The notes under the pieces were generated by a model. It was given only the letters and a program-made list of their open reading frames with translations, was not told the origin of the DNA and ran no database searches. From assembly GCA_015852425.1 (NCBI GenBank), contig JAAAIG010000666.1:8843-21924 (forward strand): a stretch of DNA of 13,082 nucleotides, written 5' to 3'. Below are positions 1 to 6,851 of the stretch, piece after piece. Source of the DNA: Gryganskiella cystojenkinii. Taxonomy: Eukaryota > Mortierellomycota > Mortierellomycetes > Mortierellales > Mortierellaceae. The first letter of the stretch is position 1. Each line of letters opens with the position of its first letter. The translations under genes were made by a program, and so were the position numbers.

Positions 1-11
1 GGGGGAGAGGT

Positions 12-1718
12 TTACATATACTCCATCCTGCGCTTGTGCCAGTCCTGCTGACGAAGGGCGCCGACCCTAGAGAACGTACTCATCTGGATACCAATCAGTG
101 CCTGAGCATGCGCCATAAAGACCTGATCCACCATCATCGGTCCAAAGACGCCGAGACGGTCTGCGGATCCCATTTGGTCATGATCCAAATAGGTCCAGCC
201 CAGGTCCGCAAACTTTTTCAGTTCCTCGGACCGTCGTTCGTTAGTCGCGACAAAGACGGGCATGATACCGGACAAGGCCCCCGTCGGGTTAAGTGTATTC
301 TGGACCTTTTCGACTCTTCGAGCGAAATCCTCAGTCGAGGGCAAACAACTGCTCATCTTGGCTCCCTTGAAATTGCTCTCACAATAATCTGCGAAATCGC
401 CTCGACGAGCGTGGATAGCAATATACCGTTGGGTGGGGACGATCTCCTGTCTCGACTTGGGATCGTACACGGGCTCGGGTTTCTCCAGAGTCCGATCCAA
501 GAACTCTGTCACAAAGTCCTCCAACTCGGTCGTAAAGTGCAAATGTTGACCGAACCGTTTCCATTCGGACTTGTCAGGGATACTGATCTTGTACGTGTTC
601 GAAATGCATATAAACTTGTCCTCCTTGTAGGGGTTGAGAACTTTGGCGATCGTCTCAATCTTGTTCGCATCGACAGAAAGACTGGATAGGGTATGGTTGA
701 ACTTCCATTGTTTCAAGAAACCCTTAGCGGTGAAATCGATCTCACGCTTGGATCCGAACCCACAGGTGATGCGACAGCTGAAGGTGTTGTAGCCGACCTT
801 GTCCATGTCCCGGAGTTCGTGGTACTCGACGACCTTGGCGCCTGTGAGCTCCTGGAATCTGGAAAGATCGAGAAACTTGGACCAGGGTTGGTTCTGCTTA
901 GACTTGTCGTGACTTGAGGCGGTGATCGGAGGGATGATCAAGGTGCGGCCTAGAGCCTTAGCGAGCTCAAGTCCCCTGAGGACACCGTAGAACTGATTGG
1001 TGATTCCAGCATAAGGGAGGTAAGTGAGGAACTTCTCGTCGCTGAGCTGATCCAGGGTATCTTCGAAAGGGACGACCTCATCGTCCTCATCTTCTTCCAC
1101 ATCGAATTCTTCCACGTCTTGATCTTCTAAAGACTCGTCCTCTCCTCCTTCTTGGTCGTCCTGGACCTCTAAGGTGGATTCGCCATCGTCAGAGCCAGGA
1201 TTGCCGGTGCTTTCCTCCTCATCATCGCTTCCTTCGCCAGTGCTACTGTTGCTGTCTTCTGAATCAGTATCATAATGATCATTGGATGGCTTGTTGTTAT
1301 TGTTGACGTTGTTCTTTTGGTCGGGTTGCTGTACAGAGTTGTCGTCGTTCTTGATGATGCTCCAGGGACGACCTGCGTCCGTGTTCTTGGTTGTATCGTC
1401 GCCGTATTTTATCCTGTTGAGACCTTGTTCTTGCGATTGCTGTTGTTGCCGTTGATGGTTATAGTTTGATTCCAATCGAATGATGGCAAAACCCTCATCT
1501 TTGTTACATCCGAGCTGATTCCTTGATGAAGATGAGGACGAACCGCCGGTCATGACATGAAAGACAAGCATGGTCCCTGACGTGAGTAACAGTAACATGG
1601 CGAGGAGGACGATGAGTTGTCTGGGAGTTTGTCGCCTGCTCGACCCAGCCGAGTTTGAACCCGAGGAGGCAGAGTACCGAGGGAGCATCGCGGGCCGGTG
1701 CTTTGGAGAAGTGGCCAT
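12..1718 (-). CDS. GDP-fucose protein O-fucosyltransferase-like type II membrane protein
   Basis: This is an intronless gene for 568 residues. The catalytic part resembles the GDP-fucose O-fucosyltransferase superfamily. Members transfer fucose from GDP-fucose to protein or sugar acceptors in the ER/Golgi lumen. Seen: a short Ser-rich cytosolic tail (1-33), one hydrophobic anchor (about 35-56), a Ser/Gln/Asn-rich linker, a strongly acidic stem (about 150-225), then the fold. The fold opens with YLPYAGITNQFYGVLRGLEL (233-252). The family nucleotide-sugar motif HARRGDF is at 436-442, and a late ALIGIQMSTFSR block is at 540-551. An N-glycosylation sequon NHT lies at 341-343. I chose the ATG at 1718 because A at -3 and G at +4 give a good initiation context and the anchor then sits near the N-terminus. 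The frame stays open upstream to 1931, but that part is a poly-Phe artefact of a T-rich leader. The acceptor is unknown, and it could be a diverged, non-peptide fucosyltransferase. Confidence 0.88.
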   Translation of the reverse strand: MATSPKHRPAMLPRYSASSGSNSAGSSRRQTPRQLIVLLAMLLLLTSGTMLVFHVMTGGSSSSSSRNQLGCNKDEGFAIIRLESNYNHQRQQQQSQEQGLNRIKYGDDTTKNTDAGRPWSIIKNDDNSVQQPDQKNNVNNNNKPSNDHYDTDSEDSNSSTGEGSDDEEESTGNPGSDDGESTLEVQDDQEGGEDESLEDQDVEEFDVEEDEDDEVVPFEDTLDQLSDEKFLTYLPYAGITNQFYGVLRGLELAKALGRTLIIPPITASSHDKSKQNQPWSKFLDLSRFQELTGAKVVEYHELRDMDKVGYNTFSCRITCGFGSKREIDFTAKGFLKQWKFNHTLSSLSVDANKIETIAKVLNPYKEDKFICISNTYKISIPDKSEWKRFGQHLHFTTELEDFVTEFLDRTLEKPEPVYDPKSRQEIVPTQRYIAIHARRGDFADYCESNFKGAKMSSCLPSTEDFARRVEKVQNTLNPTGALSGIMPVFVATNERRSEELKKFADLGWTYLDHDQMGSADRLGVFGPMMVDQVFMAHAQALIGIQMSTFSRVGALRQQDWHKRRMEYM

Positions 1719-3091
1719 GATGGTATTGTCCTTGTCCGAGTTCCCTTGCTTTTGCCGGTCTGTTGTATTGAACCAAGGATGAGGTGGGTGGTCTGGGTTT
1801 AAGATGGTTGGGAAGAGAGGGAAGAAGAGAAGACGAAACGGATCAAAAGAAAAGGAGCAGGAACAGAGAGGAGCTGCTCGCGAAATGAAATAAAAAAAGG
1901 TCCGAAAAAAAAAGAAAAAAAAAAGTTTCAACAGTCCAGTGAAAAAAAGGGTCCGTTTTCTATTTTAGTATCGTTTTTATGACTTTGCGATGATGAGACT
2001 GAGATGGGGTCAAGGAGATGACAGGGGAAGCGACAGGAGATGAAGCTGGAGGGCAAAGATGGAATGCGAAAAATACGAATGGACCAGAACTCCAAGAGAA
2101 CAAGGGTCCACTGTCTGTGAGATGATTTGTTTTCTCTCTAGGTGTTCAGTGATGGTCATGTAAACAAAGAGAGCCTGACCAGCTGGACAACCATCCTCCG
2201 CTGGTCTCGATCTGGTCACCACAATTGAGTTCGATCCAAATTACATTAGTAGGAAAGCTCTCATATCGCTTTTTTTAAGAGTCTGTCTGGAGAGATCACG
2301 TTCACACACTGAGAGAGGGCGAACGAATAAAATATAAAAAATGAATAAAAAAGCACGAGAAAGATTCGTTTCCTCAGGAACAACCTGGTACCTGGATCTG
2401 AACCGAGGAGAACACGATGGAAAGTTTGTCACCCAAACGGCCCAGGAACTCTCTAGAAGCATGCTCAACTGGGGGAAATCCCTCAACTGGGGCATATTGT
2501 TGCTGACGTGAACATTCAATAATGTCATAATGACCAGGAAAAGACAAGTCCCATTTAAACTGTCTCTTCCAAATGCTACCTTCCTGGGGCAGACTGGTCT
2601 CTCATCACTGATAGCAATCAAAGTTGAGGCGGTGAAATTGTCAATGCCCGAGATGACAGTTTGCAGGAAAGGGGAAATAATAAAAAAACGGAATGTCGTC
2701 ATTGTGATTTTGCCCTTGACTATCCACTATGACGATGGCCCTGAAGAAGGAAATCCGCAGAAAGGCAGAGAGACAACTTTCGGCAACGGCTGTCAGTCAA
2801 TTAGGGGTAATTTTTAGAGGTTTATCTCTTTAATTGAATGACGCAATTTTTCCATGGAGTTAATCAGAGACAGGGTTTTCTGTGGGTTGGCCAAGTGGAA
2901 CAAAGGGGACGCGTCTCACGAGACCTTTGACCAGTCGCACAGCGACAAAAAATGGCCAGAAAACTCTCGCCGCGGCAAAGCCGAGAATACACAAAAAAAA
3001 ACTTTCTCAAGGGAACGGTGGACAAAAGGCATCATACTTAATCAGGCCTATTCTGCTGGTGCCGTACTGTCCTCGTCATCGTTTCCTCCAA
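1719..3091. other. Divergent intergenic region, no gene recognised
   Basis: About 1.4 kb separates two divergent genes. The left part (about 1790-1935) is purine-rich on the plus strand, that is a CT/T-rich leader for the minus-strand glycosyltransferase gene, ending in A-runs at about 1890-1925. Open frames in 2241-2817 on both strands show no family similarity, codon pattern or splice structure I can support. An 11-base direct repeat CTCAACTGGGG occurs at 2464-2474 and 2482-2492. AGGGG pentamers, the yeast stress-element core, occur at 2670, 2803 and 2904. A short inverted repeat (GTCGC, 3-base loop, GCGAC) lies near 2934-2946. No tRNA or other structured RNA was apparent. Confidence 0.6.
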
Positions 3092-3098
3092 TATAAAA
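3092..3098 (+). promoter_or_regulatory. TATA box of the small three-exon gene
   Basis: A TATAAAA heptamer lies about 120 bp upstream of the ATG at 3218. It is followed by a CT-rich stretch (about 3108-3160) typical of fungal transcription start regions. A start around 3120-3130 would give a leader of about 90 to 100 nt. A canonical TATA box suggests a strongly expressed or inducible gene. The start site is inferred, not seen. Confidence 0.6.
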
Positions 3099-3160
3099 AG
3101 ACCTCGCTTGGTCCTCTTCTTTTCCTTTCTTCTTCATCAATCCTCAACTCTTATCCTTTC

Positions 3161-3190
3161 CCTTACAACCTCTTACAACCTCTTACAGCC
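3161..3190 (+). repeat. Three tandem 10-bp units in the 5' leader
   Basis: Three consecutive decamers read CCTTACAACC, TCTTACAACC and TCTTACAGCC. They lie in the probable leader 28 to 57 bases upstream of the ATG. Only one base differs between neighbouring units, so this looks like a recent small tandem duplication. A role in transcription or translation cannot be judged from sequence. Confidence 0.75.
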
Positions 3191-3217
3191 TACCCACCAC
3201 ACCCTACCAACACCATT

Positions 3218-3853
3218 ATGAATTCTGATCTCGAGAACAAGGCCGGTCGCACTGCTGCCAGTAAGTTCTTCTTTTCACGCTTGATCGTCCATCGTCATCA
3301 CCACCAGCTGCTCTCAAGAAAGGCTCCGCAAGAATGTAACTGACTCGCCATCCTTCGCACTTTTCTTTTTACAGCCAAAGTCGGAGGCATGCGTGTCCCC
3401 GCTGCTGATCACCCAGTCCCCGTCGTCCGCAAGTAAGTACCTTCCCTAGCATTATTTGATCCTGAAGTCGTCTCGTGGATTCGTAAAAGAGTTTCTCTTA
3501 CTTTTCCCACGCCCCAGGTTTTTCTCACACCTTGATCGCTCCTACCTTATATCCCCAGTCGCTAATCCATGAATACTCCCTCCTTCTTCCTCTCTATTAG
3601 GGAGCACGAGCGGAAACTTCCTGCCGAGGAGGAGGCCTCAAATGACAACGAGGACGAGCGTGAGCTTGAGAAGCAGGATCGTTTCGAATACGAGAAGCAG
3701 ACCCGCCTCGCTGCTGGTGAACGTCTCGCCCGGATGCAGGAGAACCACCCCAAGAACGAGGTCAACAACAACTTTAGGCAACGCGAGAACATCCATGTTC
3801 AGCAGCCCATCCTCCACAACCACAACAAGTCTGGTGCCGCTGCTCAGAACTAA
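3218..3853 (+). CDS. Uncharacterised 117-residue charged protein, three exons
   Basis: Exons are 3218-3260, 3375-3432 and 3601-3853. Introns of 114 and 168 bp both start GTAAGT and end CAG and TAG, and the joined frame gives 117 residues. The alternative acceptor at 3557 gives an immediate stop, which supports 3601. The start context has A at -3. The N-terminus has a GGMRVP segment (18-23). It is followed by a long, charged, probably helical stretch (about residues 34-86) rich in Glu, Arg and Lys, with LEKQDRFEYEKQTRL at its centre. The C-terminus is Asn/His/Gln-rich and neutral. There is no signal peptide, membrane segment or cysteine. I do not recognise the family. The helical charged core loosely recalls small regulators such as the mitochondrial ATPase inhibitor, but no diagnostic motif supports that. 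A clear TATA box, CT-rich leader and two good introns argue that it is real. Confidence 0.75.
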
Positions 3854-4416
3854 GCGAAGACAAAACGAGCGAGTGAAATCTTTTTTTTGAGAGGGACTAT
3901 AGTCGACTGTTCGCTTCACCTTTCTGTTCCTTTGATTTCGTAAGGCCGGTCCACTTTCTTCCTTGCTACAACTACTCTTTTTTCTTTTGCTTCATTGCAA
4001 TCGTCAACCAGTTGTTTGATGTCACAAGTGCATCATCATTGTACATACATAAAGCTCTTGTAAAAACACATACAAATCGCAATTGATCACTTCTGTCAGC
4101 CCCGTCGGTTAGAGCCTTTTCTCCACAAAAACGAAAATGAAGGTTTACTTTGGTCATTCGTTCATGCTGGAACCTGTTGTTTGTTTGTCTGTTGCACTGA
4201 CAGCAAGGGGGACTCAAAAAGACGAGGTTAGACAAAACACGACAGAAAAACATTTCATTGGCGGGAGGTTGTCTTGGAATCTTTTTCCCCCCTCTCTTCA
4301 GATGCATTAAGTAACGTGATGATGCGTTTAAGAAGTGGCATGGTTGAAAAAAAGACAGTTATTATGGGATAAAAGCAACAATGAACCTAACTAGAGTAAC
4401 TTTAACAGAGGTATCT
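3854..4416. other. Convergent intergenic region (two 3' ends)
   Basis: This stretch of 563 bp lies between the stop codons of two converging genes. On the plus side, a UGUACAUA element at 4040-4047 is followed directly by CATAAA at 4048-4053, a variant poly(A) signal. This makes a plausible 3' end for the small gene about 190 to 220 nt after its stop. On the minus strand I see no exact AATAAA for the nucleotidase gene. No additional gene or structured RNA is evident. Confidence 0.55.
4040..4053 (+). terminator. Probable 3'-end signal of the small gene (UGUACAUA plus CATAAA)
   Basis: TGTACATA matches the 8-base Pumilio/Puf3-type consensus UGUANAUA. It also contains the UGUA core recognised by the cleavage factor I subunit upstream of poly(A) sites. 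A CATAAA hexamer, a known weaker variant of AATAAA, abuts it. The order and spacing fit a cleavage site shortly downstream. Which of the two roles applies cannot be decided from sequence. Confidence 0.4.
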
Positions 4417-6586
4417 TTACAGCTTGCCCTCGGGAAAGAGCACCTTTTGAACAGCCTCGATAACCTTTCCATGGATCTTGGCATGAGCGGCAATCACGCC
4501 GGAATTCGTAGCCAGTGTCCGTCCCTTCGAGAAGTCAAGAGGCTTTCCATGAATGTCCGAGACGATACCTCCGGCCTCCGCCACCAGTAATGAACCCGAC
4601 GCATGATCCCAAATCTTTTCCTCATATGTCGCGCTCACAGGCAATCTAAGGTAAACTTCAGCGTCGCCACGAGAGATTGAGCAGTATTTGCATTGACTGT
4701 CCATGCGTACAGGAGGGCGGGTGATCCCGAGGAGATGAGCAATCTTGGCAGAGTCGCTCTGGTTAGAATGACCGCTTTCTACACTCTCACAGAAGCTTGC
4801 ATCGGCCATAGACTGGATCGCACTCATCGAGATTGGTGTTTCCTTGCTAGAGGAGAAGTTGCGCTATTTTTTTTGGCCCCAAAACAAAAACGATTAATAT
4901 CGGATTAGCCAGATCCTACGGATTCCTCTTTTCACCAAGCATACAGGATGGACCGAATCATGCTTGTTTTTACCTGGAAGGCGCCTTGACCCTTGACCGT
5001 AATAAAGAGACATCCTTTCTCGCCATCCTTGTTCTTGGCATCGACAGGGAGGTTGGGACAGCCCATAACACCTACTTGAACTTGTCCGTCAACAACCAAA
5101 GCCAAACAGACTGCGAACTGCTCGCCTCTCAAGAATCCTTTGGTGCCATCGATAGGGTCTAATGCCCACATACGTCCCTTTGCGCCTCCTGCATATGTTC
5201 CTCGATCTATCGTTTCCAAGAGCTGCAGGGAGACATCGGAAACAACCAGACGAGAAATTGAGAAAGAAAGAATTAAAATTTTTGGTGATTGGCTGCCGTG
5301 TGAGCTGACCAAATTATGCTCTCCCCCTGTCGTCCCTTCGCCAACGGCCAGGGCTTTCTTCATTAGCCGTGTTTCTTTCCCATCCCCCCCACCCTGTCTC
5401 TTTTTTTTTTTTTTTTTTAGTTCTCGGAGAGCGAAGCTGTCTGAAGTTTACTAACAAGATGGTTCACCATCGAACGTCAAAATGATGACACCGCAGCGCG
5501 CTCAGCCAAACAGATGGGAAAATTCCATCTTAAAAAAGAAAAAATAATTAAATAACGCGAACCACTTTTCCTTTTCATTCCTCCACACCTGTGGTTGTTG
5601 CTTGTATTGCAAACGTCATAAACACATGGGACCATCGAAAAAAAAAATGCTCCGAGTGTTGCATCTCGATCTCAAGAATATACGCTCAGACAGACTCGAA
5701 AAGAGATTAACTTCCTTACCGAATCCTCTGCGAGGGCGGACTCCAGTCCTGTGTTGGCCAGTTCCAAGACTTTTTCTCTCATAGACCGACCTTCCTCTCC
5801 TCTCAGATCCTTGGAATCTTCCTCGCCCACGATAGGATCGTTAGGGAATGATTTGAAGAGGATCGAATTAACGACGGCTTGCGCACTATAATCAGCGACT
5901 GATTCATCAATGGGAAAAATGGGTGTGTCAGACTTTGACTGCGGACGAGCCTTTTTTTTTCCTCTTTTTTTGCGTGCATCCAAGAGCAGGGAAGGAATAC
6001 TCACTGGTAACGGGAGACTTGTCCTTCTTTGTGATCGTCTCGCCATTGACAAGCTTGGTAAAGACTCTTTGACAGACATTGCTGGCGGCGAGGACGGCGT
6101 TGATGGCAACGGCTCTTTCCGTGGCGAAAGCGAGGGCTAATAGTTAGGCATAACGAGACTGTTGGTTAGTTCAATGATCTCAAGTCGATCCAAGGCACGC
6201 GCACGCACACCGGAGGTTGCTGCCCAGCCGAGATCCTCTTTTTGTTTTTCTTCAGGCGGAACGGTCGCCGTAAAGTCTTTCGTAAATGTGTGCGCATGAG
6301 AAACGGGAATGGAAAAGCGGGCAGATCTGCTTCAATGGCGGGGCACCCCAATGCAGAATGAAATGGGGGATGGTCATCCTCTCCTGATCATCCTGGTCAT
6401 CGTCCTGGTTAATGAACTTGTCGAAAGAATGGAGCAGATTCCTACGAAAAGTTGCTGTTTATGGATGTTGCTCGGCTCTTGAGCCGTTCTCAAAAGAATA
6501 AGTTGGAGTTGTGGTGACGACCTTGGTATTCCGCGATAGTTTTTTTTTTTGGTCCAGTTGTAACACAGGCGTTTCTTACCAGCCAT
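4417..6586 (-). CDS. MET22: 3'(2'),5'-bisphosphate nucleotidase (PAP phosphatase)
   Basis: The enzyme (HAL2/MET22, plant SAL1) removes the 3' phosphate from PAP and PAPS in sulfate assimilation. The product is AMP and relieves PAP inhibition of 5' exonucleases. Family members need magnesium and are blocked by lithium and sodium. Spliced exons, 5' to 3', are 6586-6580, 6136-6005, 5898-5720, 5222-4974 and 4863-4417. The product is 337 residues. Metal-site motifs are visible: SPVTIADYSAQ (43-53), GEED (71-74), DPIDGTKGF (128-136) and WDHASG (274-279), then EAGG (285-288). Every junction is GT-AG and keeps frame. The first coding exon is only 7 bases (Met-Ala and one base). It is supported because it gives the expected short N-terminus, but a second candidate first exon exists at 6735-6675. 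The protein is somewhat shorter than yeast HAL2 (about 357). The deficit falls at the 497-bp intron between exons 3 and 4, where a small exon may be missed. Catalytic residues look complete. Confidence 0.93.
5223..5719 (-). other. Long intron 3 of the nucleotidase gene, with an 18-base T run
   Basis: The intron runs from donor GTAAGG at 5719 to acceptor TGCAG ending at 5223. At 497 bp it is several times longer than most introns in the window. It contains an uninterrupted run of 18 T on the plus strand (about 5401-5418), which is an A run in the transcript. A C-rich patch (CCCCCCC) lies just left of it. Direct splicing of flanking exons is in phase 0, so a small exon of a multiple of three bases could still hide here. 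Confidence 0.7.
6137..6579 (-). other. Intron 1 of the nucleotidase gene
   Basis: The donor GTAAGA follows the 7-base first coding exon and the acceptor is TATTAG at 6139-6137. At 443 bp it is long for this locus. Frames open inside it (for example minus-strand 6351-6166) show nothing family-like. First introns of this size in fungi often carry regulatory elements, but I cannot point to one here. Confidence 0.6.
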
Positions 6587-6781
6587 AAGGGATGATGAGT
6601 GCAGAAGGAATGAAATGGAAATGAGGAGAGAAAAAGGGAAAGAATCGGATTACACAAGGAAAGCAGGCGCTTACTGAGCAAAGCGGACTGAGGCCGAGAA
6701 AGTGCAGTCCTCTCCGGATCGAGCGAGGTATGCATGAGATTGCCAGTCACTAACTATGGCGCGATCTGAGATCATTTTTTT

Positions 6782-6787
6782 TTTATT
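6782..6787 (-). terminator. AATAAA poly(A) signal of the helicase gene
   Basis: On the minus strand AATAAA lies about 65 nt after the helicase stop codon and runs into an A-rich stretch. It is the only exact hexamer I saw before the nucleotidase gene begins. This places the helicase 3' end near 6760, within about 175 bp of the downstream gene's ATG at 6586. Confidence 0.55.
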
Positions 6788-6851
6788 TCTTGACAGAAAC
6801 CGTTTCTGACTTTTTTTCACTCCCATCTCCTTCTGTGAACTGTTCTCCATC

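Noticed and set aside
1719..1931. In-frame N-terminal extension of the fucosyltransferase beginning with a poly-Phe run
   Set aside because: The run is the translation of a T-rich leader. The ATG at 1718 has a better context and puts the membrane anchor near the N-terminus.
2160..2168. GTAAACAAA forkhead-like motif upstream of the fucosyltransferase gene
   Set aside because: A single short match about 440 bp from the ATG, easily expected by chance.
2190..2240. GTTCGATCC, resembling a tRNA T-loop
   Set aside because: The flanking bases do not form the five-pair T stem, and no D arm or acceptor stem can be paired upstream.
2241..2702. 153-codon open frame on the minus strand in the divergent intergenic region
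   Set aside because: No recognisable motif, low-complexity T-rich coding, an overlapping open frame on the other strand, and no splice or promoter support. It is compatible with chance.
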